Shown: one piece after another, positions 51,806 through 60,545 of the stretch
Position numbering within the stretch: the first letter of the stretch is position 1
Layout: each line of letters opens with the position of its first letter
Origin: JACCTU01 sp963737405
GTDB taxonomy: Bacteria > Actinomycetota > Thermoleophilia > Gaiellales > Gaiellaceae
DNA length: 64,000 nt
Assembly: GCA_963737405.1 (NCBI GenBank)
Contig: CAVTSL010000006.1
Coordinates: 310,001 to 374,000, forward strand
Direction: 5' to 3'
Position numbers and translations under genes: made by a program
The notes under the pieces: model-generated
What the model saw: only the letters and a program-made list of their open reading frames with translations
What the model was told of the DNA's origin: nothing
Databases searched by the model: none

Positions 51806-52603
51806 CTAGACGTCGGAGCAGGAGGCCGCCGAGGGGCGGCTGCGGAGCGCCTCGCTCGCGGCGTCGCGGAAGAGCCGCGCCTGCGCCGGCGGGATCCAGA
51901 ACGGGTTCTGGTCGACGACGAGCGAGTTCGGCGCGACCGGCGGGATCTTCTTCAGGCCCGCGTACACGACGAGCGCCGCGAGGTACGTCCCGAGCCGGCC
52001 CGGATGGATGCCGTCCCATGCGTAGAGCGGTAGCGTCGGGATTCGACGAAGCGCCGCGCTCCAGGCGGCACCCGCCGGGAGCAGCGTGGCGCCCGACGCA
52101 ACTGCCGCCGCCGAGTACGCGTCGTAGACCTGGGAGAACTCACTCCCGCGCCGCGGCCAGACCATCATCAGGTACGGCTTCGCGCCGTTCTCACGCGCCG
52201 CGTCGGCGAACTCCTTCGCGTAGAAGCAGAGCTCGGCCTGCCGCTCGGGCACGACCGAGGGGCCCTGCTGCAGGACCACGGCGTCCCACTTGCCGGTGAC
52301 GAGCGCCGGATTCGCGCGTCCGTACCAGAGTCCCGCGAGCGTGGTCGCGCTCGGGGCGATCGTCCGGTACGTCACCTTCGCGTGCTTCGACACCTTGGCG
52401 ATCTCCGCGACGAACGCCGGCAGGTCGTTCGTGGACGTCTGGCTGTTGCCGATGAAGAGCACGCGGAGCGGACGTTCGCGGCTCGGCGCCGGCGTCGCCG
52501 CGCGACCGGGCGTCGCCGCGACGACGATCGCGAGCACGGAAGCGATCGCGGCCAGGAAACCCAGGTCGGCGCGAACGGCCTTCATCGTGAGTTGAGACGA
52601 CAT
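51806..52603 (-). CDS. Secreted SGNH/GDSL-type hydrolase
   Basis: 265 residues. Signal peptide (LGFLAAIASVLAIVVAATPG), block I with the nucleophile serine in VLFIGNSQTSTNDLP, QQGPSVVPER, and the Asp-x-x-His block WDGIHPGRLGTYLAA. Probably an exported esterase acting on carbohydrate or lipid esters. ATG 52603 or the internal ATG 52585 could start it. The tail of two cysteines (SAASCSDV) is unusual but short. Confidence 0.82.
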   Translation of the reverse strand: MSSQLTMKAVRADLGFLAAIASVLAIVVAATPGRAATPAPSRERPLRVLFIGNSQTSTNDLPAFVAEIAKVSKHAKVTYRTIAPSATTLAGLWYGRANPALVTGKWDAVVLQQGPSVVPERQAELCFYAKEFADAARENGAKPYLMMVWPRRGSEFSQVYDAYSAAAVASGATLLPAGAAWSAALRRIPTLPLYAWDGIHPGRLGTYLAALVVYAGLKKIPPVAPNSLVVDQNPFWIPPAQARLFRDAASEALRSRPSAASCSDV

Positions 52604-52717
52604 TTCTGCCCGATCGGCGGTGGTACCCGGGTCGGGACCGCCGTGAAACGCCCTTTCTTACAGCACCTTGACCCCTGTCACAGGCATTTCACAGCGACGG
52701 GATGTTCTCTTCGTCCG

Positions 52718-53764
52718 GTGGAACTCCGTCGCAGGCCCCGCCACGTTCCGCTGATCGCCGCGACGGCGGCGCTCACCGTCCTCCTCCTCGCCATTCCCGC
52801 CGTCGGCGCGGCCGCCGGCGGCGGGGAGGCGAGCACCGAAGCCGGGATCCGCGACACGATCCTGACCGATCCGCCGACGCATGCGCTCAAGGCCGCTTCG
52901 GCAGTCTGGGGCGGCACGTACACGACGAGTAGCGGCGAGCACGTGCGGGTCCTGTCGTCCAACTCGTACCCCCAGGACGAAGCGAAGAACCAGCAGTGGG
53001 CCGAGTTCCTGTCGCGGCTCGTGCACGGGAGCGAGCTCGCGACGGTGACGCTCGTCCTCTCGCCGTATCGCGAGGTGCAGAGCGTCTGCGGCCGGAGCGC
53101 CGTCGCCTGCTACGGCGACAACACGATCTACGCGTCGGCCGATCAGGTCGAGGACGGGATCAGCGCGGAGAGCGTCATCGCGCACGAGTACGGGCACCAC
53201 GTCGCCGCCGCGCGCTCGAACGCGCCGTGGGCTGCGGTCGACTGGGGCACGAAGCGCTGGGCGTCCTACCTGAACGTCTGCTCGAACGCGCAGGCCGGTC
53301 AGTTCTTCCCCGGCGACGAGCGCGCGGCCTACCAGCTGAACCCGGGCGAGGCCTTCGCCGAGGTCTTCCGCGTCCTCAACGAGCGCCGCCTCGGCATGGT
53401 CGAGAGCCCGTGGGGCATCGTCGACCGGCGGTTCTACCCCGACGCCACCGCGCTCGCCGATGTGGAGCAGGACGTCCTGTCGCCGTGGACGGCCGCCGGC
53501 GCCGTGTCGTTCTCGGGACGCGTTGCCAAGCGGGCGGTCCGCTCGCTGGCGGTTGCAACTGCGCTCGACGGACGGTTGAGCGCGACCGTCCGCACGAGCG
53601 CGAGGGTCCGCGCGGAGCTCGTCGTCGCCGGCCGCGTGGTCTCGGCCAAGACGGGCCGCGCGTTGACGCTCTCCACGACGGTTTGCGGCTCGCGAACGGC
53701 AACGGTGCGGATCCGCAACGCCGCGAAGGCGACGCGCTACACCGTTTCCGTCGCGCGCCCCTAG
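52718..53764 (+). CDS. Secreted zinc metallopeptidase-like protein
   Basis: 348 residues from GTG 52718. Signal peptide (VPLIAATAALTVLLLAIPAV), then a gluzincin-type motif VIAHEYGHHVAAARS (HExxH) and a downstream glutamate in LNPGEAFAEVFRVLNERR. Two cysteines (SVCGRSAVACYG) may form a disulfide. The last ~80 residues form a beta-rich C-terminal domain. It probably degrades or processes extracellular proteins; the substrate is unknown. The stop overlaps the convergent hydrolase stop. Confidence 0.8.
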   Translation: MELRRRPRHVPLIAATAALTVLLLAIPAVGAAAGGGEASTEAGIRDTILTDPPTHALKAASAVWGGTYTTSSGEHVRVLSSNSYPQDEAKNQQWAEFLSRLVHGSELATVTLVLSPYREVQSVCGRSAVACYGDNTIYASADQVEDGISAESVIAHEYGHHVAAARSNAPWAAVDWGTKRWASYLNVCSNAQAGQFFPGDERAAYQLNPGEAFAEVFRVLNERRLGMVESPWGIVDRRFYPDATALADVEQDVLSPWTAAGAVSFSGRVAKRAVRSLAVATALDGRLSATVRTSARVRAELVVAGRVVSAKTGRALTLSTTVCGSRTATVRIRNAAKATRYTVSVARP

Positions 53765-55081
53765 TCGAGTCGCACTTGGATGCCGCGCGACCCGCGCGGC
53801 ACGACGTTCACGTTCGCGCCCTTGGGCAGCTGCAGCTTCAGGGTGAAGTAGCCCCGGCCGGTCGTCTTCCGCGAGCCGGCCAGCCACCGCCAGTCGCCGC
53901 CCGCCTTGAACCGGACGCGGAACGCCTGCCGTCCCTTCCCCGGGCGGATCTGCCCCCAGAGCTTCACGTGCGGCCCACTGCGCGAGAGCTGCGCGATCGG
54001 CAGCGGGAACGTCGACGCCGAGCGCTTCGGCTGGTTCCTGAAGTTGAACAGCCCGCTCTGCCAGCGGCTGACCGAACGCTCGTCGCGGATCAGGAAGTGG
54101 ATCAGCATGTCGACCCGCGGTGCCTGATACGCGCGGAGCGCCGACTCCGCGATGTACTTCGACTGGAGCGCCTCGGAGACGCCGAGCAGCTTGTCGGGCG
54201 GGTTCGTCTGGTAGCCGTACTCCGTCAGCCAGATCCGCGTCTTCGACCCGAAGGCCTGCGTGACCTCGGCGATCAGCCGGTCGAGCGACGCCATCGTCAA
54301 CGTCGAGCACGAGCTGCAGCCGCCGCTGAACGGGGTCTCCTTCGGCTTGACGGGATACGGATGGTGCGCGTACGCGTCGAGGCGTGCACCTGCGGCGCGC
54401 ATGCCGTGAATCCAGTCGATCGGTGAGACGTCGCCGGTGCCGCCGCGCGGAGCGGTCACCCCTCCGCCGATCGCGTCGCCCGGGTTCACGCGCTTGATCG
54501 CGGCGTAGCCGGCATTGAGCAGGCGGACGTAGCTCGCGGGCGTCGTCGGCCGGAAGCTCCAGTTCTTGTTCGGCTCGTTCCAGATGAGCCAGTGGTGAAC
54601 GTACGGATAGCGCTCGGCCGCGGCGTAGGCGAAGTTCGCGAAGTCGCCCGCCTTCGTCGGCGCCCAGTTGGGCGCACGACCGCCGTTAGCCCAGCTCGGC
54701 GTCCCGACGAGCGTCACGACGGGCGTGATGCCGTGGATGTGGAGGCCGTTGAGCAGCGCGTCGGCCGGATCCCAGCGATACGCGCGGTCGGTGTGCTTCG
54801 TCGGGCGCGCCGGCCTGCGGAGCGCGATGTCGTTCCAGCGGACGTTCACACGAACGAGGTCGACGCCGAGACGCTGGAGGAACCTCAGCCGCGAGTTGAA
54901 CGTGCCAGGCCCGCCGAGGAGCCACGCGTCGTCCTGGATGCCGAACTGGACGCCCGGCGATGCAGCGGCGCTCTCCGGTGCGGCGAGCACGCCGCCGACT
55001 GCGGCGAACGCGAGAATGGTGGAAAGGGCCCAACGGCAGACCGTGGGCCTGGGTGCTCTGCGGCGATCGTTGATCCCTCAA
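53761..55081 (-). CDS. Secreted glycoside hydrolase, clan GH-A (GH39/GH5-like), with beta-rich C-terminal domain
   Basis: About 440 residues if started at TTG 55081. TIM-barrel with the acid/base Glu in HHWLIWNEPNKNWSF and the nucleophile Glu in RIWLTEYGYQTNPP, both typical of clan GH-A. Around 54300, GGCSSCST holds a likely disulfide. The frame as sequenced can only start at GTG 54990, in the middle of a signal peptide (CRWALSTILAFAAVGGVLAA). Removing one C from the CCC at 55075-55077 gives MRINDRRRAPRPTV plus that signal peptide from TTG 55081. The C-terminal ~90 residues form a carbohydrate-binding-like sandwich. Substrate unknown. Confidence 0.78.
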
Positions 55082-55153
55082 TGGTTCCCGTTATCGGCCG
55101 ATCCGACACCCGTGTTCTCCAACCTCACAGCGAGTTTTGACAATCCTTTTGCA

Positions 55154-55780
55154 ATGAGGCTCGTTCCGTGGATTCCACCGCTCTTTCGCGACCGTGAGGC
55201 GGCCGGCCGGGTGCTGGCCGAGGCGGTGGCCGGGCTCGGGCTCGGCGACCCGATCGTCGTCGGCGTGGCCCGCGGCGGCGTCGCGGTCGCGGTCGAGGTG
55301 GCATCCGCGCTCGGCGCGCCGCTCACTGCGGTCGACGTCGAGCGCGTCAACGCACGCGGGCTTCGGCTCGGCGCCGCGACGGCGCACGGCCCCGCCTACC
55401 TCCGCGCCGGCCACGGTGTTCCCGAGGACGAGGTCGAGCACGCCCTCGACCGTGCCCGCCGCGCCGCCGAGGTGCTCGAGGCTCGGCTCGAGCTCGAACC
55501 GATGCCCCTCGACGGACGTACCACGGTCGTCGTCGACGACGGACTGATCACCGGACTCACGCTCGCCGCCGCGTGCCGCTGGGCGCGCACGCGCGAGCCG
55601 GCGCGACTCGTCGCGGCCACTCCGGTCGGCCGGGTCGACGGGCTCGCGCGGATCGGCGACGAAGCGGACCTCGTCGTCTGCCCCCACCCGCTCGAGGAGA
55701 TCGCGGTCGTCGGCCAGGCGTACGACATCTTCGACCCGCTCGACGAGTGGTACGTCGCCGGGCTCCTCGCCGACGCGTAG
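55154..55780 (+). CDS. Phosphoribosyltransferase-domain protein
   Basis: 208 residues. Type-I PRTase fold: FRDREAAGRVLAEAVAGLGL, VVGVARGGVAVAVEVASALG, and the PRPP-binding loop TTVVVDDGLITGLTLAAACR (DDGxxTG). This group of stand-alone PRT proteins (sometimes fused to hydrolases) has no fixed substrate. The stop overlaps the start of the phosphoesterase by one base, so they are co-expressed. Confidence 0.88.
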   Translation: MRLVPWIPPLFRDREAAGRVLAEAVAGLGLGDPIVVGVARGGVAVAVEVASALGAPLTAVDVERVNARGLRLGAATAHGPAYLRAGHGVPEDEVEHALDRARRAAEVLEARLELEPMPLDGRTTVVVDDGLITGLTLAAACRWARTREPARLVAATPVGRVDGLARIGDEADLVVCPHPLEEIAVVGQAYDIFDPLDEWYVAGLLADA

Positions 55781-56535
55781 TGGAGCGAATCGCCGTCATC
55801 GCCGACGTCCACGGCAACGCTCCGGCCCTCGAGGCGGTCCTCGCCCAGATCGAACGGGAGGCCCCGGACGTCGTCGTCGTGGCCGGCGACGTTGCGGGCG
55901 GGCCACAGCAGGGCGACGTGCTCGACCGGCTGATGGCGCTTCAAGGAGCGCGCTTCGTGCGCGGGAACGTCGACCGCATCGTGGTCGAGGCGTACGACGA
56001 GCAATGGCCCTTCGATCCCGACGAGCGCTCGATCGTGCGCAAGATGGGCTCGTGGGCCGCAGAGCGGTTGACGAGAGAGCAGCGCGACTTCCTCGCCTCG
56101 TTCGAGGAAACGGTCGGGGTCGGCGACGTCCTCGTGTGTCACGGCTCGCCGAGGAGCGACGACGAGATCATCACGAGCCTGACGCCGGAGCCGGACCTTC
56201 GCGTGCTGCTCGCGGGCGTCGAGCAGCCGCTCGTCGTCTGCGGCCACACGCACGTGCAGTTCGACCGGACCGCAGGCGGAGTCCGCGTCGTGAACACCGG
56301 CAGCGTCGGCGATCCGTTCGAGGGCCGTCGCGGCGCGTTCTGGCTCATGCTCTCGCCGGACGTCGAGCTCCGCCGCACCGAGTACGACTGCGAGCGGGCA
56401 GCCGAGCAGATCCGCGCGAGCGACTACTGGGACGCGCAGGAGACCGCGCGCCGGCTCCTCGATCCACCTGACCCACGTGAGATGGAGGAGCTGTTCGAGC
56501 GCGGCGCGCGGGACCGTGGCGAGCGGACGTCCTAG
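55780..56535 (+). CDS. Metallophosphoesterase (YfcE/MJ0936-like)
   Basis: 251 residues. Calcineurin-like motifs: IAVIADVHGNAPALEAVL (D-x-H), VVVAGDVAGG (GD), FVRGNVDRIV (GNxD), LVCHGSPRSDD (H) and VVCGHTHVQFDR (GHTH). It binds two metal ions and cleaves phosphomonoesters or phosphodiesters. GTG 55780 overlaps the PRTase stop. The C-terminus is an acidic helix. Substrate unknown. Confidence 0.92.
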   Translation: MERIAVIADVHGNAPALEAVLAQIEREAPDVVVVAGDVAGGPQQGDVLDRLMALQGARFVRGNVDRIVVEAYDEQWPFDPDERSIVRKMGSWAAERLTREQRDFLASFEETVGVGDVLVCHGSPRSDDEIITSLTPEPDLRVLLAGVEQPLVVCGHTHVQFDRTAGGVRVVNTGSVGDPFEGRRGAFWLMLSPDVELRRTEYDCERAAEQIRASDYWDAQETARRLLDPPDPREMEELFERGARDRGERTS

Positions 56536-57008
56536 CGGTCGCGCGAAGAGACCTGGCCGCCGTGAACCTCACCGCGCCAGGCGCCGCTCTCCGACCCGCG
56601 TGACTCGACGACCTCCTTGAACCGCTTCAGATCGCCCTTCACGCGTCGATCGTCCGCGCCCAAGGCGCTGCCGAGCGACTCCGTGAGACCTTCGGCGTCG
56701 TAGGTCATCTCGACGTTGATCCGGGTTCGGTCGGCGCCCTGCGGCTCGAACGTCACCTGGCCCGAGTTGTACTTCCCGTCACGCGCTCGCCAGGCGATCC
56801 GGCGATCCTGCTCCTGCTGCGTGATCTCGGCGTCCCACTCGTGCTGCTTCCCGCCGATCTCCGCGATCCAGTGCAGGTGCGTGTCGTCGGTCTGCTGCAC
56901 CGACTTGACGCCGTCCATGAACGACGGGAACTCCTCGAACTGCGTCCACTGGTTGTACGCCGTCTGAACCGGGACGTCGACCTCGATCGACTCGTTGACT
57001 GTTGCCAT
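56532..57008 (-). CDS. SRPBCC (START-like) cyclase/dehydrase family protein
   Basis: 158 residues. Begins MATVNESIEVDVPVQTAYNQ, then WTQFEEFPSFMDGVKSVQQT, the standard opening of the polyketide-cyclase/dehydrase-like group; VTFEPQGADRTRINVEMTYD completes the helix-grip fold. Such proteins bind small hydrophobic ligands; many in actinobacteria have no known partner. GGAGGGG precedes ATG 57008. Overlaps the phosphoesterase end by four bases. Confidence 0.9.
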   Translation of the reverse strand: MATVNESIEVDVPVQTAYNQWTQFEEFPSFMDGVKSVQQTDDTHLHWIAEIGGKQHEWDAEITQQEQDRRIAWRARDGKYNSGQVTFEPQGADRTRINVEMTYDAEGLTESLGSALGADDRRVKGDLKRFKEVVESRGSESGAWRGEVHGGQVSSRDR

Positions 57009-57131
57009 GACCCCTCCACGTTCGATTGCTGTGGCTCGGCCCTGGTACCCATCACCGGCCGCACGCCAAACGACGGAGCGCAGACCGATCCGGATGCGCC
57101 AAGCTAGTGGCACGACGACCCGGGAGGCGAG

Positions 57132-57377
57132 ATGGAAGACGAAGGAGTCCACAACCGCATCGAGCAGCTGGTCGCCGAGGAGCACGAGCTCTACGAGCGC
57201 GCCGGGAGCGAGGGCGGGCTGTCGGAGGCCGAGCACCGTCGGCTCGAGTCGATCAAGGTCGGGCTCGACCAGTGCTGGGACCTGCTCCGCCAGCGCCGAG
57301 CGCTGCGCGAGGCGGGCTACGACCCGAAAGCCGCCCGCACGCGCGATCCGGAGGTCGTCGAGCGATACGAACAGTGA
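57132..57377 (+). CDS. DUF2630 family protein
   Basis: 81 residues, highly charged helical: VHNRIEQLVAEEHELYERAG, HRRLESIKVGLDQCWDLLRQ, RRALREAGYDPKAARTRDPE, matching DUF2630. Probably a small helical hairpin; function unknown. GGGAGG lies seven bases before the ATG. Stop overlaps the next gene (GTGA). Confidence 0.92.
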   Translation: MEDEGVHNRIEQLVAEEHELYERAGSEGGLSEAEHRRLESIKVGLDQCWDLLRQRRALREAGYDPKAARTRDPEVVERYEQ

Positions 57378-58306
57378 CCCCGACCTCCGTCCTCGACGCG
57401 ATCGGGAACACGCCGCTCGTCCGGTTGAGCCGGTGCGCGCCGTCGAACGGCGCGGAGCTGTGGCTGAAGCTCGAGTACGCCAACCCGTCGGGCTCGATGA
57501 AGGATCGGATGGCGCTCGCGATGGTCGAGGGCGCGGAGCGCGACGGCCTCGTCTCGCCGGGCGACACGATCGTCGAGTACACGGGCGGCAGCACCGGGCC
57601 GGCGCTCGCGCTCGTCTGCCGTGCGAAGGGCTACCGGCCGCTGATCGTGATCGCGGACTGCTTCACCGAGGAGCGCTTCGAGCTCATGCGCGCCCTCGGT
57701 GCCGAGCTCGACGTCATCGCGTCGGTCGAAGGGCGGCCGACGGTCACGCCGCAGGACATCGAGAACATGGTGGCCCGCGCCGCCGAGCTCGCGACCCGCC
57801 CGGGCCACTACGCGACGGATCAGTTCAACAACCCGTACATCATCCCCGACCACCGCGATCGGCTCGGGAGGGAGATCTGGGAGCAGACGGACGGTCGCGT
57901 GACGGCGTTCTGCCACGGGCTGGGAACGGCGAGCTCGTTGATCGGAGTGTCGGAGGCGCTCCGGCCGCACGGCGTCTTCATCCAGGCGCACGAGCCGGCG
58001 GGCTCCCCGGCGATCACGAGCGGCGTGCGCGGATCGTTCGCCATCCAGGGTTGGACCGGGCTCGTGATGCCGCACTGGTCTCCCGACAAGGTCGACGCGA
58101 TCGAGCCGATCGCCGACGACGAGGCGATCGAGATGACGCGGCGGCTCGCCTCGGAGGAAGGGGTCTTCGCGGGCATCTCGACCGGCGCGAACGTGGTCGG
58201 CGCGCACCGCCTGGCCGAGCGGCTGGGCCAGGCGGCCGTGATCGTGACGCTCGCCGTCGACACCGGGTTCAAGTACCTGAGCGTCGCGCCGTACGCCGAC
58301 CTCTAG
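57374..58306 (+). CDS. Cysteine synthase family PLP enzyme
   Basis: 310 residues, complete. Type-II PLP fold: SVLDAIGNTPLVRLSR, the PLP lysine in ANPSGSMKDRMALAMVE, the phosphate/substrate loop EYTGGSTGPALALVCRAKGY and FCHGLGTASSLIGVSEAL. Uses O-acetylserine or a similar activated serine to make cysteine or an analogue. The usual TSGNTG loop is replaced by TGGSTG, as in some cysteine-synthase-like or cystathionine-beta-synthase-like groups, so exact substrates are uncertain. GTG 57374. Confidence 0.88.
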   Translation: MTPTSVLDAIGNTPLVRLSRCAPSNGAELWLKLEYANPSGSMKDRMALAMVEGAERDGLVSPGDTIVEYTGGSTGPALALVCRAKGYRPLIVIADCFTEERFELMRALGAELDVIASVEGRPTVTPQDIENMVARAAELATRPGHYATDQFNNPYIIPDHRDRLGREIWEQTDGRVTAFCHGLGTASSLIGVSEALRPHGVFIQAHEPAGSPAITSGVRGSFAIQGWTGLVMPHWSPDKVDAIEPIADDEAIEMTRRLASEEGVFAGISTGANVVGAHRLAERLGQAAVIVTLAVDTGFKYLSVAPYADL

Positions 58307-58370
58307 GCGAGATCACAGTCGTTTCACAGCCGGACGTGCTTTGCTTCGGATGAACCGAAGGAGGTCGTCG

Positions 58371-58604
58371 ATGAAATACGCACGCGCAGCAACGGCCCGA
58401 CCGTTGCTCGCCGTCTTCGCAGTGGCGCTCGCCGCCGCGGCGATCTGGGCGGCGACGGCTCTCGCCGGATCTTCCGGCAGCGAGCCCGCGGGTGGGAACG
58501 ACGCTCCGGCGCTGGTGCAGAACGAGGGCGGGACAGGCGGACCGCATGGCGACTGCCCCGAGCGGGGCAACGGCAACGGTTCGGATACGTCCTCGGACGT
58601 CTAG
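58371..58604 (+). CDS. Small secreted Gly/Asn-rich peptide
   Basis: 77 residues. Signal peptide or membrane anchor (LLAVFAVALAAAAIWAATAL) followed by a short low-complexity, Gly/Asp/Asn-rich mature part with one cysteine (GPHGDCPERGNGNG). Ribosome site GGAGG ahead of ATG 58371, with a possible 10-codon extension upstream. No family recognised. Followed directly by a strong terminator. Confidence 0.65.
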   Translation: MKYARAATARPLLAVFAVALAAAAIWAATALAGSSGSEPAGGNDAPALVQNEGGTGGPHGDCPERGNGNGSDTSSDV

Positions 58605-58607
58605 CGC

Positions 58608-58641
58608 GAGGAGGGCGGCCGCTCCCGCGGCCGCCCTCCTC
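58608..58641. terminator. Bidirectional hairpin terminator
   Basis: Perfect 15-bp stem (GAGGAGGGCGGCCGC pairing with GCGGCCGCCCTCCTC) around a TCCC loop, three bases after the stop of the small secreted gene and touching the stop of the convergent NhaA fusion gene. It can serve both transcripts. Confidence 0.8.
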
Positions 58642-60545
58642 TAGTCCGGCGCCACCGACGCCAGCGCCTGCGCACCGGCCACTCGCACCGCGTTCGAGAG
58701 CGTCGCGATGTCGTAGGCGCCGTAGTGACGTTGCCCGTTGACGAAGAAGGTGGGCGTGCCGGAGACGCCGCTCAGGTCGGCGCTGTCGATGTCGTCGGCG
58801 ACCCGGGCTGCGCCGACGTGCTCGCGTAGATCGTTCGTGAACCGCTCGACGTCGAGCCCGAGCTCCCCGGCGTACGAGATCAGGTCGTTCGGGCCGAGCG
58901 CGTCCTGATGCGCGAACAGGAGATCGTGCAGCTCCCAGAACGCGCCCTGGTCCGACGCTGCCTCCGCCGCCTCCGCCGCGAGCTGCGCGTTGGCGTGGAC
59001 GTCGCTCAGCGGCAGGTGCCGCCAGACGTAGCGGACGTCGCCGAACTCGCTGAGGAGCTCGCGCACGACCGGCTCCGCCCGTCCGCAGAACGGGCACTCG
59101 AAGTCGCCGTACTCGACGACGGTGACCGGCGCGTGGACCGGCCCACGAATGTGGTCCCGCTCCGGATCGACGTCGATGTAGAGATCGACGAGCGGTTCGG
59201 CGGTTCCGAGGAGGCTGCGCACGCGCGTGCGCCAGGGCAGGAGCGCCGTCGCGCGGAAGAGGAGCCAGGTGAGGGTCGCCGCGCCGAGCGCCGCGCTGAG
59301 GATCCCGAGCTTCGCCTCCTCGAGCTGCGCCCCGTCGAACGCGAGCGTCGCGACCAGCAGGGCGACGGTGAACCCGATTCCCGCGATCGTGCCGCCCCCC
59401 GCGACGGCCGCCCAACCCACCGGCGGGCGGAGCCGGCCGCGGCTCAGCTTCGTCACCAGCCAGGCGCCGCCGAGGATGCCGACCGGCTTGCCGACGACGT
59501 AGCCGACGAGGATCCCGAGCGTGATCGACGACGTGAAGCCTCGCTCCAGGAAGCCGAGGTCGATCGCGATCCCCGCGTTCGCGAGCGCGAAGATCGGCAC
59601 GATCACGTAGCTCGTCCAGGGATGGAACGACTGCTGCAGTCGCTCGTTGACCGACGTCGCCGTTCTCAGCTCCGCGCCGGCCAACCGTGCCAGCTGCGCA
59701 GTGGGTTGCTCGCGGAACTCGCGGAAACGCTCCGTCGCGCGTTCGAGGTTCGACCGAGGAGCCGGGAACGCGTAGACCAGGAGCCCCATCGCGAGCCCGA
59801 TCACGACCGGCTCGATGCCCGACTCGAGCAGGGCGACCCAGATCGCGACTCCGAGCACCGCGCAGGTGAGCCCGGGCCGAACCGGCAGCCTCCGCGCGCC
59901 GAGCATCACTCCGAACAACGCGAGGGCCACGAGCAGCGGAACGACGTCGAGCGACTCCGTGTAGACCGTCGCGATCACGACGAGCGCGACGATGTCGTCG
60001 ACGACGACGACCGTGAGCATGAACGCGCGCAGACGGTCCGGAAAGCGCGGCCCGACGAGCGCGAGCAGGCCGAGCGCGAACGCGGTGTCCGTCGACATCG
60101 CGACGCCCCACCCCGCCGCCGACGAGTGGCCGACGTTGAACGCGAGGTAGATCGCGACCGCGACGGCCATCCCGCCGATCCCCGCGAGCACCGGCAGCGC
60201 GAACCGACGACGCTCGCGTAGCTCGCCGAGGTCGAACTCCCGGCGCGCCTCGAGCCCGACGACGAAGAAGAAGAACGTCATCAGCCCGCTGTTCACCCAC
60301 TCGCGGAGGTCGAGCGAGATGCCGTGGCCGCCGAGCTCGATCGAGAGCCTCGTCTCCCAGAACGACTCGTACGACGACGGATGGACGTTGACCCAGACGA
60401 GTGCAGCGATCGTCGCCGCGAGCAGGACGGCGGCGCCGCCCGTCTCGGTGTTCAGAAACTCGCGAAGCGGCGTCTGGATGCTCCGCGCCCAGGCCGTGCG
60501 GCCCGAGAACGACCCGGCGTCAGGGCTTCTCGAAGACCGAGACAT
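58641..60545 (-). CDS. nhaA: NhaA Na+/H+ antiporter fused to a C-terminal DsbA-like thioredoxin domain
   Basis: 634 residues. Residues ~25-430 are NhaA: SGLMTFFFFVVGLEARREFD, MSTDTAFALGLLALVGPRFP, the ion-binding Asp pair in MLTVVVVDDIVALVVIA, and GIGFTVALLVATLAF. Residues ~450-634 are a DsbA/thioredoxin-like domain with the CPFC active site in VVEYGDFECPFCGRAEPVV and a cis-proline loop GVSGTPTFFVNGQRHYG. The antiporter exports sodium in exchange for protons; the attached oxidoreductase is known in several NhaA proteins, and its job is unclear. The start overlaps the methyltransferase 3' end by 26 bases. Confidence 0.93.
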   Translation of the reverse strand: MSRSSRSPDAGSFSGRTAWARSIQTPLREFLNTETGGAAVLLAATIAALVWVNVHPSSYESFWETRLSIELGGHGISLDLREWVNSGLMTFFFFVVGLEARREFDLGELRERRRFALPVLAGIGGMAVAVAIYLAFNVGHSSAAGWGVAMSTDTAFALGLLALVGPRFPDRLRAFMLTVVVVDDIVALVVIATVYTESLDVVPLLVALALFGVMLGARRLPVRPGLTCAVLGVAIWVALLESGIEPVVIGLAMGLLVYAFPAPRSNLERATERFREFREQPTAQLARLAGAELRTATSVNERLQQSFHPWTSYVIVPIFALANAGIAIDLGFLERGFTSSITLGILVGYVVGKPVGILGGAWLVTKLSRGRLRPPVGWAAVAGGGTIAGIGFTVALLVATLAFDGAQLEEAKLGILSAALGAATLTWLLFRATALLPWRTRVRSLLGTAEPLVDLYIDVDPERDHIRGPVHAPVTVVEYGDFECPFCGRAEPVVRELLSEFGDVRYVWRHLPLSDVHANAQLAAEAAEAASDQGAFWELHDLLFAHQDALGPNDLISYAGELGLDVERFTNDLREHVGAARVADDIDSADLSGVSGTPTFFVNGQRHYGAYDIATLSNAVRVAGAQALASVAPD

